A stretch of 64,000 nucleotides of DNA from Moringa oleifera (GCA_021397835.1 JAJFZO010000094.1:2954501-3018500); one strand, 5' to 3'; positions 25,403-39,280 are shown, numbered from the stretch's first letter. The notes: generated by a model not told the origin, from the letters alone. Numbers and translations: made by a program.

Positions 25403-28400
25403 ATGGCTCCTGTTTCATTGCCTCCTGGTTTCCGATTCCACCCTACCGATGAGGAGCTCGTTACTTACTATCTCAAACGAAAGATCAATGGCAGAAAGAT
25501 TGAATTGGAGATCATCCCTGAAGTTGATCTCTACAAATGTGAGCCGTGGGACTTACCAGGTATAGTGTTTTTCTGAATCCGTTATCATTGCACCTACTTC
25601 TTCTCTTTACATTCTTTTCTTTTCTTTTCCTTTCTTTTCTTTTCTTTTCTTTCCAGGCTCTAAAAATTCTGAAAACAATATTTTCTACTTTCCTCGATTC
25701 AATGATCAAATTGCTCTTTACCTCAGTATGAGATAGTCTCTCTTTTTTTCTCAGCTCGTATATTCTTCCACAATATGAAATATTATACACATGACAATTA
25801 ATACACCGATGAAGCAAAGAATAGAGAATATATCATCAATCCTTCTTCTTCTTTTTGTTAAATAGTTATCATGAAATAATGAAATCTAATTAGACACATC
25901 GGACCGTAGGTGCTTTACTGGTCAAATTGGACTATAAGCTTTAATTAGTATAGAATATAAATGTCACGAGGCCACGGTGTATATATCTATCTGTTTGATA
26001 TTACATTCCCATGGGGCATATGGTCCCTACAGCTTTAGGGTTCCCATTGTGAACACAAAGATATATATGTGAGTGAGACAATAAGGGAGACCAAGTCAAA
26101 AAGCAGAGCGGAAGAACCCCAAAAAAGAAAGGATTGCACTATCTGCAAGAGATATAATTAAGTTCCAAGCTACTGCAAACCCTTTTTGTCACTTTCATTG
26201 TGCTTTTATTTTTTTATTTTTTATTTTTTATTACATCTTAATTAGTTCTTTAAGATGAAGCAAATTAATTGCATGTCTCCGAGATGGATTCTAGGGTTTT
26301 GAAAACTTCACTGTAAACAATATTTGTGTCTTATGATGATTTGGTGTAAAGAAACCTGGCATGTTAGGAACATTCCTTAATCATTTCCAAGAAAGTTATG
26401 TCCTATTCATGAACAAATTAATCTCTCTGCTACTGAACTTGGTAAGTCACTTTTTTGTCGGTCCGACGACATGGAAGCTATTGATGGGAATTAGAGCTAG
26501 GCTAAACATTTGCAATGAAACTACTTGTTTCTTCCTTTTAATTTTAAGACCCTAATAGACTTTGAAATGGTTACAGGAAAGTCATTACTGCCAAGCAAGG
26601 ATCTGGAATGGTACTTCTTCAGTCCTCGCGACCGCAAGTATCCCAACGGATCAAGAACTAACCGAGCAACCAAAGCCGGGTACTGGAAAGCAACCGGAAA
26701 AGATAGAAAAGTGAACTCTCAGGCTCGTGCAGTGGGCATGAAGAAAACTCTTGTTTACTACCGCGGAAGAGCTCCACATGGTGCTCGCACAGATTGGGTG
26801 ATGCATGAATATCGTCTTGACGAGAGGGAATGCGAAACTGCTTCTGGCTTGCAGGTACACAAACCCTAATGATAATCATAAAAGATACTTACTCTTTAGC
26901 TCCATTTAGAATTAATTCTTAGTTTTTCGTCAAAGAAACCTGTAGCTAATTTGATTTCTATGAAGTTTGTGAATTAATGATTATAATTTGTGTGTTACGT
27001 GTCTATTTTTCAGGACGCATATGCCCTTTGTCGTGTGTTTAAGAAGAGTTCAATTGGTCCAAAGATTGGAGAGTGTTGTCCAACAATAAAGACTGATCCA
27101 ATAACTAGTGATCGTTCCTCGAGCCTTGAACGATACTCGGAAGGAAGATGTGATGATTTGGAGAGTTCAGGTTATCCAGTACCATTTGATGCATATTCAC
27201 CACAGATTGGCAATGGTTCCTCTTCAAATCTTAGTGAACTTGGAGATGAGAGATTGACTCAGTTCTTATCGCAGGATGCATTTAGCTTCTCCGCTCCATC
27301 ATTTTCAACTTACGGAACAATTCCATACCCTCCATCAAAGGTATAATTAACATTTCTTAATTGCTGATTCTTCTTCTTTTCAAAACTTTTTACAATTTTC
27401 AAGCTCACTTCATTGATTTTCAGGTCGACATAGCATTAGAGTGTGCGAGGCTGCATCATCGCTTGTTGGTGCCTCCACTTCAGGTGGCAGACTTTCCTGA
27501 GGTTGGACTGACAGACTACAAGGCGGTGCAGTCAAGTTCTTCGTTACGAGAAAGAACAAACGAGACGGATATTCTGCAAGAAATTCTTTCGGTTGCTCAT
27601 GCCTCCCAGGAATTAATAAACCAGTCCAGTAACCAAGATACATGGGGTGGGAGTAGCAGCCATGCTAATGACTTCACTTTTATGACGGGCAAAGATGGCC
27701 CCTTTAATCATCAGTACAATAATGAAATGAACTCTGTAAGGTACAATGACAACTCATGGGAAGATCCGAATATGAGGTCGATAGAGATCGGAGAGCTGGA
27801 TGAAAACTTGAGGACAGATAGGATGGTAGAGAACCTAAGATGGGTAGGAATGTCAGACAAAGATCTTGACAAGGTATCTACATATCACATTGTCTTGAAA
27901 TAATGTACTGAATCTTTTAACCTAGAATGATCCTAACGGATTTCTGTTTCCTTTGCTCCATTGGTCAGAGATTTATGGAAGAAGTGAAGATCGTCCCAGT
28001 AGAAAATATTTCAGGATTTGGAAGAAATGAAGAGAATGAATACCAAGGTACTTTAACTACTACAAGTCAACCTACTTGCTTCTTCCTTTCCATTGTTTTT
28101 ACATAGTAATAATGTTTCTTTGTTTCTTTGAATTAAAAAGCTTTAGGAAACTCTGGGCATCATAACAATGGCATGGAGTTCAACGACGATTTCCCACTTG
28201 AATTCATCGATGATGACCCAAATGAGAACTATCTTAACGAGAGCAACGTGAATGATTTTGCAAGTTCACCGAGCTTCGAAGTTGTGGAGGAAGTGAAAGT
28301 CAATCATGGGATGTTTATTTCAACACGTCAAGTAGCTGAGACATTCTTTCACCAAATAGTGCCTTCACAGACGGTGAAGGTTCACCTAAACCCAGTGATG

Positions 28401-28868
28401 GCAAGCAACTTCTCGATACAGAAAACAGAAAAACAATTAGGGTTTGAGAGTAGAGGGTGTTTCTTCAGAAAGTTCAAGTCCTTTGCAAGAGGGAAGATTG
28501 GAGGAATCACCAGCAAGTCCCTAAAGCCATGGAAGGAAATAGCAAGTGTTGTTGTTTGCATGGTTGGTATTCTCTTGATGCATTGCTTTTATCTTGGCGA
28601 GAACATTGCCAACGATAAGCTCATAGATGGCTTCACTGCGAGCACTGGCACGATGAAACAGGTTGAAGATCTCTTTGAGAATAATATCAAGATCATGAAG
28701 AGAAAACCAAAAGGAATGAAATGCAGTGGAAGCAAAGAAAAGGATTTGGTTGTTAGCTTAAGGAGTGGTGATGGCTTTCATGCGTGTTTGAAGAAGGTAG
28801 GACTTTTGCTGGCTATCCTTTTGGCACTTCTTTCCATTTGGTTTGACAAGATAACACTTAGTTCTTAA
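25403..28868 (+). CDS. NAC transcription factor, NAC045/NAC086-like, with C-terminal membrane segments
   Basis: Plant-specific transcription factor. Six exons: 25403-25559, 26577-26854, 27014-27340, 27424-27873, 27969-28047, 28141-28868; 672 aa, all phases consistent. The NAC domain (about 6-155) shows the subdomains [57 protein letters not shown] and [10 protein letters not shown]. The exon layout (first two introns in and after the NAC domain) is standard. The C-terminal part keeps a block [10 protein letters not shown]…, then [12 protein letters not shown], which I recall from Arabidopsis NAC045/NAC086, regulators of sieve-element enucleation. Two hydrophobic stretches, 564-583 ([20 protein letters not shown]) and 649-665 ([16 protein letters not shown]), suggest a membrane-tethered form released by processing. 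Exact orthology is not established. Confidence 0.92.
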
Positions 28869-29694
28869 CTTTATGGGTTTCATTTTCAATTCTAACTTTA
28901 GTTAATGTTCAATTGGGAAGGGATAAGCTAGCCTTCTCCAAATTGGAGGAAGATTTATATATCCTATTATACTTGTAATTTTTTTCTTTTTTTTTTCACA
29001 TTGATATATTTATCATTTATAATTGTAAGTGAATCAAACTAATGAAATTAATTTTTTTTTCTTTATAAGTTTATATTATGTTTATGCTGCCTTTTAATTA
29101 GTGCTTAATTGTTAATTAAGAATAGAATAGAAAAATTATTAAGATTTTCATCTCGGGAGGTTTCAAGATTTAATTAATTTAGATTTAAGATTAAACTTTG
29201 TCTCAATTAGATTTTTTTTATGTATATTAATATATTTTTATTGGGTTATATTTTATAATTAAGAATTTACAAACTAGTTATTTTCATGATTAATTAGCTC
29301 AATTTTGAGGTAGAGTGTTTAAACAAAATGAATTTTACAAAACCAAAAAAACCCGCAATGCGAAACGACCTAAAATACTTGTGGGAGGTATTACTTCATA
29401 ATGTATATGAAGAATCTTATACTTACCTTGACAAAATAACCTTACTTCTTCTTTTTTATTAAACAAATAAAAATTAAAAATTAAGATCTTGATTTTTTAT
29501 AATATCAAATATATTTTATATTATAAAATGATATATATATATATATAGTGTTTTGATTTTTTGTAATATCAAATATATTTCATATTACAAAATGATATAT
29601 ATATATATATCATTTATTATATTTTTTAGTATTATAAATTTTTTAGTACATATTTGTTAATAGTATTAAGCATATCATAAGAAAACAAAACACT
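28869..29694. other. 3' flank of NAC gene and AT-rich spacer
   Basis: Contains the NAC 3' UTR and low-complexity AT DNA. A tandem duplication is listed separately. No gene is visible. Confidence 0.5.
29490..29612. repeat. Tandem duplication of about 62 bp with (TA)n ends
   Basis: Two near-identical adjacent units share TGATTTTTT.TAATATCAAA, TATATTT.ATATTA.AAAATG and a terminal ATATATATATAT run. Confidence 0.85.
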
Positions 29695-30010
29695 ATATAT
29701 AGATTTTTTTTATTATTTTAATTAACATTAATAATTTATATAAGCACGTAATATACATATGATTTTTATTTGTAAATATAATTACTTCAATACTTTTTTA
29801 AATATTATTAAAATAAATAAATTTTATTTTTTATTTTATTTAAATATTTATATTTTAAATATTTTTATTGAGTTTGATGTAAAAAATAATTTATTTATTT
29901 AATAACATTTAAATAAAATTAAAATAATTATATAAATAAAAATTATATACACATCATATATATGCACAAAACTATTAATTTTAGAATAGATGAAATTAAA
30001 TCTCACACCG
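29695..30010 (-). mobile_element. MITE-like element, copy 2 (inverted relative to copies 1 and 3)
   Basis: The asymmetric centre appears as its reverse complement here (ATTTTTATTGAGTTTGATGT), so the copy is in the opposite orientation to that at 22960-23320. Arms include ACATATGATTTTTATTTGTA on the left and AAATAAAAATTATATACACA on the right. Confidence 0.6.
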
Positions 30011-30214
30011 AATATTTAACAGAAACATAAGTTGTAATTTTTTTTGTAAATCTCAATTTAATACTAAAAATAAAATAGAAGTTTTATTGATATAATTAAC
30101 TTATATATCTATTTATTTTTAACTTTTTACGTGATAATTATTTTATTTTAAATAAATATAATATAAAATTTAATATTTATTTTATATTATCAAATAAATC
30201 TTAATATTAAAAAA

Positions 30215-30620
30215 ATTACTAATCAAACTTTAATCTATCGATTTGAATAAAATTACATATTATTAAAAATTTATAAATTTTAAATATTTAAATTAAAAAT
30301 TTTATATCATAAATTTAAATTTTTATATCATAAATTTTAAAATATAAAAGAATATTTAAATTTTGAATACTAAAATCTACATTATTAAAATATTTTAAAA
30401 AATTATAAAAATAACTTATAAATTAAAAATTATTCAAATTTAAAAGATAATATCTCATTGAAGTGAAATTATTCAAAATATTTTTTTCATGTTTCATAAC
30501 AAAAATATACTCAATTTTTTATAATTGTTTCAATTAATAATTGATTAAAATCAAATTAATAAATTAAAATTCAATTCATTATTTTTTAAATATATAAATT
30601 CGACTTACCAACAAAAATAT
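30215..30620 (+). repeat. Distal copy of the AT-rich module found at 395-2760
   Basis: Shares, in the same order, 'AATCTATCGATTTGAATAAA', 'AAATATTTAAATTAAAAATT', an ACTCAATTTTTTATAATTGT block and the closing TCATTATTTTTTAAATATA block. Confidence 0.5.
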
Positions 30621-30722
30621 AATTCAAAGTTTTAGCCCTTTCATTTTTGTTGAACTATGTTTTCTGTATAACTTTTTCCTTTGGTATGTGAAAACAAAGA
30701 AAATTATTTATGCTACACAAAC

Positions 30723-30768
<46 letters not shown>
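30723..30768. repeat. Compound (GATA)n(GA)n microsatellite
   Basis: Four GATA units run into about 14 GA units just downstream of the PRAF gene 3' end. Confidence 0.95.
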
Positions 30769-30934
30769 CTTATTTCATTGATAACTATACAAGGGATAAC
30801 AGGGGCAAAGAGACTTGATAAGAACCAACCTGAGCCCTTAAATACAAGAATATTGCATCCTTCCCCTACCAACTTCCCTGAAGATCTAACATCATCCACC
30901 AGTAGGCTTGCTCGGATAGATGAGAAGAAGCTCC

Positions 30935-30992
30935 CTGTACTTTTGCAATCACTTCCATGCTACCTGTACTTATTGCAATCACTTCCATGCCA
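30935..30992. repeat. Tandem duplication of about 28 bp in PRAF 3' flank
   Basis: CCTGTACTT.TTGCAATCACT followed by TCCATGC occurs twice in a row, probably inside the 3' UTR. Confidence 0.8.
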
Positions 30993-31099
30993 GTCAGTAG
31001 TTAAGTCAATTCCACAAAAGGATTTTCGGTAAACCAAAATTTGTGGCTCTGTTCCACATGCCAACCATGCAAACTAAACTCATCAAGAGGGAGCACAGA

Positions 31100-34000
31100 T
31101 TAGCTCATCAACTGTCTATGATTTGAACTGGTATACCCTTCAATGCCATAGTTTTGATAAACAACTGCCTGATTCTCCTCCCACCATTGCTCTGCGTCCT
31201 TCTCCATGAATCGCTTCCGGCTGCAAACACAGAAACACATGCCCAAATGATTTCAAAACATTCAAAGCAACTCAGATGAGAACTATTATGATACTGCAGG
31301 TTATATGAAGCACAAGAACTCCTAATTAATGTAAACTGTGATCTGTGGCTTTTCTGATATTTTTCTTTCCCTTTGCTAGCCCATTGAGTTCTCATTCATA
31401 ACTGTTTAAAACAAGAGACTGAAATTACTAAAAGTTTACCTGAATCTCACTCGCTTTAACCCCTTTTGACCGCTGGGCAAAATTGTGAGAGTAACATAAA
31501 CCCCAGCTTCATATTGTTCTACCCATTCAAGCTTTGAGCCTTTGGATCTGTTCTGATGAAGTTCTGTGCTTGTCACAACTGGAGTGTCTGCTGATCTACC
31601 GTTCCCACAGGACTCCTCATTCCATTGCATGAATTTTAACTTATTTGAGGATATAATAGGAGAGCAAGATAGACTATCCAACTGTCTTTCTTTGGGTAAT
31701 TTAACTTCACAAGATAGATGGGTAGCAACAGGCATAGGATGCTCAAGTGAAAATCTGTCTGTATCTACAGGCCTAACTTTAGGTGAGTGAACAGTATCAG
31801 GAGCATTTTTCACTTCCCTTCCTACAGAGATTTTCTCTTTCATTGTATGAAGCTGCACCAATAAAATTGAAATCAAGGTCAGCTCAGGGGAAGGGCAAGG
31901 CATCTAATGGGGCAGTAGCAAATACCAGATAAACACTTAAATCAAGCAAGCATATGACATTTAATCTCCACTTCGATGAAGATGTGGAAAGATATAGTAT
32001 TAAAATGGAGCTTACCCTTAATGCCAAAGCTTTTATAACTTCTTTTGCGGCTTTACACTTAGCAGCTTCCTCCTTTGCCAATAACCAAGTTTCCTCAGTT
32101 TGACGTTTACATTTTTGAATCTTCTCGCTTCCAAGTTGGCATTCCAATTCAAGACTCCTGACCTGTTATGAGAGATTTCAGTCAAGATGTAGAAAGAGTG
32201 ACATTTGTATCAAATTATTCAATGAAATTAGGAAATTTGCAATAATTTTTTATAAGATTACCAGTTGAATAACAGAAACTAGAGCCAGTGGGGCAGGAGT
32301 TGCAGGACAATAGGAATATCATACTAAAATAGTACAATGAAATCTTTATCCTAGGGCCACAGTGTGCCGCCAACAAGGTAGCATCCTGATGCCACAAATA
32401 CCCACATTTAAAATATCCCCCAGCTTCAGTATTAACAAGTTAGTAACAGATCAAGTTTGACAAAAAGAAAATAGGAGAATATAAAGCAAACAGGCAAACT
32501 GAATTACTCCGAGATGGCCTTGAAACCAGAAATAGGATCAACAAGAAACTAGTTGAAGGGTGAAGAAGATATTTTCTACCAGAAAAGGTTAGCAAAGAAC
32601 TGAAAGAGAAAAAGAATAAAAAGTAAGTCAGAGCAAAGTAAAAGTTGTGTATGAGCTTCCTGCATATACAAGCACAGAGAATCCTGAGTTCACGGCTTAA
32701 TATATGTGAAATTTAGGCATTAAGCATATAAAATATTTGGAAAAACATCTGCCTACTGACAGAATGATTCCCTGAGGTTAAAGAGAGCAAAATAAACTTA
32801 TTCAAAATTGAAAATCCAAGCAGAAGAGTGAAACCAAACTTAAATCTTACATCGAGTCCCTAATTTTCCGTCAGTGTACACAATTGAGCCTTTTGAAGTC
32901 ATTTCCGTAAAAATAAACACCTTTTAATATACACTTTCTACTCTAAAGTAAAGATACCAAAGAAGTGTGCAAACTAAGCACATACCTCAGCTTTCAGTGT
33001 CTCAAGTTCTTGAGTTAGCATCTTATTTGACTCTGTCAAGCTTTTCTTCACATTCAGAAATTTGGGTAAAGTAGAATTTGAACCTTGAGGGAACTTGAGC
33101 AAAGATGATGGGTCAACAGAAGATAATTGACTTTTAGACCCAGGAATAGATGGCACAGCAATTCTATAAAAATGTGCTAGAACAGGGGATGAAACTTGCC
33201 CCCATAGGGGTGTTTCATTTGACAATGAAGTAGGCTCTAAATGCAGCTGCTTTTCCCCATGATCTTTTAAGGTCTTCTTTTCACCAGCTTGGCTTTCTGA
33301 CAAACATGACTGCCTAATTCCATTTGTAGGTGTAACTTTACCTTTTTCTTCTTTCTCGTCAACACAAGTCCTCTTTGGAGTCAGAAGCAGCCTTGGACTA
33401 TCATTTTCAACCTTTAACAACCTGCCTGAATCCAAGATCTTATGAAGATGATTATAGCACGGATCACATACACGAGAAGGTTTGCTTTTCTTTTGTGCCA
33501 GGGAAGCATTTATAACCTTCTTGCTACTACAAGAATGGCAGAATAGAAGACCACAGTTATAGCAGTTATGCTTTTTTCTGGTAAACCCAAATGGCATTTT
33601 GCATCCACGGCAGGTAGACTGATCAGTAAGAGAGATAGATTTATGTAAACAGATTGCTGCCGTTACACTTGAATGACATACTATACTTTCGACCAACCTG
33701 TCCCTCAAGGCCTCAACAAGAGTAGGAATGTTTCTATCTTCAGTATCACCTAATCCTAACTGTCCATTTGCACCCTTTCCCCATGTATAGACACTTCCCC
33801 CTGATGTTAAGACAGCAACATGATATGAACCCGATGATATCTCTTTAACAAATTCCCCTTTTAGTTTTCCTTCAACCACCGTGATTGATTTATCCTTCGC
33901 TCGCGGATTCCCTAGTTGCCCATGCATTAAACATCCCATTGTGTAAACTGTACCAGAACTGGTCAGTGCCACAGTTAACATTTCTCCACAAGAAACTTGC

Positions 34001-37000
34001 ACAAAATCATGATCCACAAGTTGCGCTACACATGTGGGTAAAAGCTTTCTCTGTCCATCACCATGCCCAAGCCTCCCTTTGTCACCATCTCCCCAAGTGA
34101 ATAATTTTCCACCAATGCCATTGTACTTGTAATGGTCCATGATTTCCACAACAGAGGCAGTATGCCATGGTCCACATGAAACAGATTTTACACGCAAACC
34201 CCTGAGAGATTCTATCTCTTTTGGTTGAGAAGCACTTTGCAGATTCCCATGGCCAAGAACCCCAAATGTTCCATCTCCATAGGTAAACAACTGCCCGAAA
34301 GTGGATACAATTGCTGTATGCCATTCACCACAAGCAACAGTGGAAACAGTTATACCCTCAGAAGAACCAAAAACTCTACATGGCAACCAATGGCTTCTGT
34401 TTCTCACCTCACCCAGAGGACCACCACCATAATTATTATCACCCCAGGTATATAGTTCACCAGATCTTGAAACAGCACATGTTCGATATTCACCACAAGC
34501 CACAGATTGTACGAAGATACCATTAAGGGATTCAACAAGTTTTGGATAGCTGACATCCATATTCACTTTATGTCCAAGCTTTCCACCATTTCCCTCACCC
34601 CAGCAAAAGACTTCCCCCTGTTTCGTAACTAAAGCAGCATGTTTCCCTCCTAATGATATATTCTGTACATCTAACATCACAGTTGATTCTAGCAACTTAG
34701 GCAACAAAACATCAGTTTGCATTCCATTGAGGTGACAATATCTATTAGATACTTCTCCTATATTTCCTCCAAATACTCCTCCCCAGATCATGACATCCTT
34801 CAAAGTGTCATTCTTTTCTATTCTTGAAGAGTCATAAGTAGATGCAACAAACCTCTGAGATGGATTTTTAGGCAACTCTCTTCCTGCATGATTTACCCCC
34901 CATTTCTTAAGAACATCTGGTTCACTACATGTAGAATTTGGAGCTAGGAGATCTGTCATGGTATACATCCTCGATAAACTTGACTCAGATGAATAGAAGC
35001 TATCTGAAGTATATGATAGTCCATCAGAGAAACACCTCTCATGAAGCGACTGAGAAGGACTCCCACATACACTGTGTACCTTCAAGATTTAAACTTATCA
35101 AGTCAAAATAAATTTAGTGAGGAATATAGGCGGATTAATCTAATGATAAAACAAATATCAATTTCTTTGTAAACAGAAAATGAACATAGATCAAGATAAA
35201 ATATAAAATTACATCATAACTACATAAGTCTATTTCTTAACCAACCTTAGGCTCAGAAATATCAATAGAAAACGGGAATATTGATTCAGGCATGAGGACT
35301 ACCATTTAATCAGAAGCTTTCTGCTGTACATCCAATTTAACCATCCAAAAACTTCCAAAGAAATCAGTTCCAGGGCTTTAAAAGTTAAAGAATTTATGCA
35401 AAAAAGTTTTTGGAACGTCGATTTTTTGTGACTTTATGAGCTGTTAAATTTTTTAAATGACAATTGATAAATGCAAGGAAAATAAGTGAATAACATAAAT
35501 ATTTGCAGGATTAACACATATCAAATGTTTGAAATAATATGGCAGGCATCTAGAAATACACAATTAAAATATTATTTATATCACTAAAAAATGATCTGAA
35601 ACAAAATATTTGTGCATATTCCTAGAATAAGAATCCATGCAGAAAGAATAAATCAATGAATAGCCCACAGTTGAACTGTTATTTTGTCTTTCGTTATTTG
35701 CTCATGTCTTCTGCAGTATGTCTCACTTGGTATGCTTCATGTGAAGAGCAACAATATAATATAATTTAAAAGTAGTGATTGTCACCAAATGTAAGAGCAA
35801 AAACGAAAATGTTAGAGAGTCTCAAAATAACAATGCTTTGCATCATTCCCTAACATTCTAACCATTAATGCAAATACTTTTATGTGAAACGATCTTAACG
35901 ATGTTCTTCATAAATATATCATGATATATAGCCACAATTCAAGTGCTTATCCAAACTCCAGTGCAAGTTCCAATCAAGTTTAATATCTAAGCTTGAACTC
36001 GGTGATTGAAAAATCTAAAGCTCAAGCATGAAACCTTTCAACTTGTCTAGAACAACCAAGCCTACTCAAACACCAGCCCAAGGTCAAACTAATGTTAGCT
36101 CAAAAATTTTATATTTGTAATAGTGTATATATATCAAATATAAAAGCTCAGTTTAGGCTTACAAGCTGACAAGTTCAATTCCCAAACACAACAGTTCTAT
36201 CTGATCAACTCAGATGCGGAGCTACGGAAAAGGGGCCCTGGCCCCCCTTGACTAAGTCAAAAAAAAAAAATTATATACTAAAATTAAATTCTAATTATAC
36301 CCACCCAAACCACTCTTTGGTCCTGACCCCCTTGAACTATTTGGCCCCCTTCAAATTTAATCATGCCTCTGCCCTTGGATCAACTGCTCAGGCCTAATAT
36401 TGAACACAAGCTCAAACTCATCTGATTATTCTGAGGAGTATGCTGAGTAGCACATGCTACTCGAGCCTAGGCAAGCAGCACATAAACAGATGGGCCTGTG
36501 ACAATCCTTAGTGGTGATTATCAAATTTCATTTTGATATAACATCAACACATATTTCATTGGTATAATTCTACAACTTCAACCATTTGAATTTAAAATTG
36601 TGGATCAAAATGTATGATTATAGACTGATATGCAAATTTCACACAAATGATGTTAACAGCTAGAATACTATATCTCATGCTTAGTTTCTGATAGAAGAAT
36701 CTCTGCAGAAAACTATAAAATGGTGGGATAGATTGTTGTTCTTACACCTAGAGAAATTGATCCTTCTAATAAGTTGAATATAAGAAAAAGATAATTTCCC
36801 AATAAACACAAAAGGTAAGGTATTTAAGACCTGAGAAAATCCAATAGCATCTTCCAGAAGTCCTAAATTATGCTTTCTTCGGATATAACCAGCGGGACTA
36901 TTGACACAACTTTGGATCCCTCTCGCACTCCCCAAACCACTGAATGTTCTGGAGTGGTGACACTTGGAAATCATGGCTCTCAAGCCTACAAACCAAGAAT

Positions 37001-38313
37001 CAGCCAGTGCTTTGTCCTTGCATATCTATGTAAGAGATGATGGAGGAAAATAAGGAAGCCACAAATCTCAGCCAATAAAAAAATTCACTCAAACTGGTAA
37101 GAGAACTTAAACGTGCACATTGAACTGCCTCAATTACCAGATCAAGTGAGGATTCGCCATTTGCATAGATGAGGGAAAATGATTGCTCCTCCCTATCTGG
37201 TTGAAGTTGCCTCCTAAAGTTGACCTAGAACAGGTAAAATCACCATTCACTTATTAGAGTAAAACATCGTGCTGAAGCATCATACACAGCTTGACTGACA
37301 ATAAGAAAATAGGCATCATCACGTACAGTCCGCTGCCCTCTGATAATCTTTGTTACTGAGCTCAATCTCAATTGCTTTTCCTCCTTGCCAGAGTACCAAA
37401 TCAAGTATTTTTCATCCTGGAAGGCAAAATGAAGTCTTAATCAGCCATCAAGTAACACAAGCAGAATCAACAAGTGACAAACAGAATAGAGAAACAAACA
37501 TAGAAACCAGGTTGAAAAGCCTTATAATCAAAAACTGTCATTGCAGTTTAACAATCCAGATGACTAAGGATGTTTTAGTATGTTTCCCAATCCTACAATC
37601 ACATTGTAATACAGGTGAATAAGAAGAGCTCAGCCAAAATGGACAAGCATGACCTGGACAATTTCCCCTTCATTCCATCACTATAGTCTTTGGAGTTAAA
37701 AACCTATCAATCTAACTTGGCCACTTAAAAACTTTAAAGCAGCACTGAAGGAAGAACATTCTTCAACATACCATGGATAATTATTAAAAAAAAAAAATAC
37801 AGTTCATAAACTTCTCAACTCCACTTATAAGTACATAGCATATAAGCCATAGTTTAGAAAGATATATTTCATTTTCAATCAAGTCAACTAACAGCTCTAC
37901 TGCACCATCATTCAATAACAGGAGTCAATTTTAAGGCCAACAGATATGAAATTTCTTTTCATTTCATGAGCAAGAAGAAAAGGAACAGAAACTTATGATG
38001 CTCCACATTAATAAACAAAAAAATGAAACATAAAGTAGCATCTTGGATATACCCACCGTAGAAAGCCTGAAAGGGCAGAATTTAGGTTTCCCTCTCCTTC
38101 TGCACTTCAAAAGGTATCCACCCTTCTTTATTGCCAAAATTGCCTGCCAATAGTTGAATTAGATTTGGTGGGAGGGACCACTTGAACATCATTAACTACG
38201 ACTTGGAGCATGAAATCTTTAAGATTTCTTTCTAACCATATTGCAGTTAAGATCACTTTGAAGTTCAATGATGCAATATATTAACAGTAAGATCCTCAAA
38301 TATAATCCTACCA

Positions 38314-38369
<56 letters not shown>

Positions 38370-39280
38370 GGGATAGTGTTAACCAAAAAAAGAAAAAACC
38401 AATGGAATTAGGTCAGATAATTATTGACATGTAAATATACAAGATGATGTTAAGGACCCTAAAAAGCCCAACACCACTGACAATGCAATAGAATTTACCC
38501 CCAAGACAAAGTAGACTGAAATATTAGGCCCATATGACAGCAAAAAAGTGAAGCAATAAATATAAAATACTGTCTAATTCTATTGTCTGAGTTGCCAACC
38601 ATAAAATGTATAAGGTTTGGAACTATGGGAAAAAAATATAGTCTTAAAATGAAAAGGAAAATGGGAACTAATCCTTATTAAAGATAAGTAAAAATTTGAC
38701 ATATTTCTATAGAATTCACAATCAGTAAAGCCTTTGAAGGCATAAGTTTTAGAATAGTTAATATATAAACAACCTATTACCAAAAGGAAGGCCAAAACAT
38801 GTCACAAAATAAAATCATAAAACTGTACATGATAGAATATGACTGTTCATGCATAGAAACAAAAACCCAGAGAAACCTGCATACAGATGACAAGATTTCC
38901 ACCCAAACCCAGAAATAGGATTAAACTTTGACCCAAGCCCATTAATCACTGGCACCTCCACGGTACTAAGAGGATTTCAGAGCATTATTGATAGTTTTAG
39001 CATGCCAAAACTTCACAAAAACTGAATTCTGGAGACTAATGGCCTTCGCATAACGTTAATGTAAAGAGAAACAAACGCTACAAGAAAAAACAAAGTAAAA
39101 GAGACCAGAATGAGCAAAGAAAAAAAAAACGAAAGAAAACAGCTAATAACAACATAATGCGGAAATGGGGCAAAAACATGATTGTTCGTAGCATCAAAAT
39201 ATAAAACGTCAATAGAAAATGAGAACCTGCTCGACACTTCTATCAAACTGGAGCTTCGCTAAATGTTGTTGCTCAAACAT
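31100..39280 (-). CDS. PRAF: PH, RCC1 and FYVE domain (PRAF) protein with BRX domain
   Basis: Nine minus-strand exons: 39280-39227, 38143-38057, 37416-37327, 37224-37138, 37025-36831, 35079-32986, 32162-32016, 31852-31440, 31220-31100; 1095 aa, phases consistent. Domain order: PH-like domain about 18-130 (GGYLLKCRRRGKPKFCPFRL, SWFVGLRAMI); RCC1 repeats about 265-650 (GEVFCWGEGNGGKLGH, GQLFTYGDGTFGVLGHG, GSVYTWGKGANGQLGLGD); FYVE-type zinc finger from about residue 661 (CRGC, TRKKHNCYNCGLLFCHSCSS, CDPC); a short coiled coil around exon 6-7 (TESNKMLTQELETLK, AKEEAAKCKAAKEVIKAL); C-terminal BRX domain (EWVEQYEAGVYVTLT, GLKRVRFSRKRF, AEQWWEENQ). Such proteins bind phosphoinositides and act in endomembrane traffic, GTPase signalling or phloem polarity. 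The big exon 6 holds all RCC1 repeats and the FYVE finger. The short N-terminus before PH is as expected. Confidence 0.95.
36212..36370. mobile_element. Short GC-rich transposon-like insert in PRAF intron 5
   Basis: The sequence GCGGAGCTACGG, then GGGGCCCTGGCCCCCCTTGA, an AT-rich centre with an A-run, then CCCCCTTGAACTATTTGGCC and GCCTCTGCCC resembles a widespread plant element seen beside 'gccactg' ends. It is non-coding. The surrounding 35930-36480 also has TE-like 'aagctcaaactc' words. Family is uncertain. Confidence 0.45.
38312..38362. repeat. (TA)n/(TATG)n microsatellite in PRAF intron 1
   Basis: About 22 TA units followed by TGTATGTATGTATG. Confidence 0.95.

Noticed and set aside
33885..34526. 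Several plus- and minus-strand frames of 70-80 codons within 33885-34526
   Set aside because: Shadows of the large PRAF exon with its RCC1 repeats.
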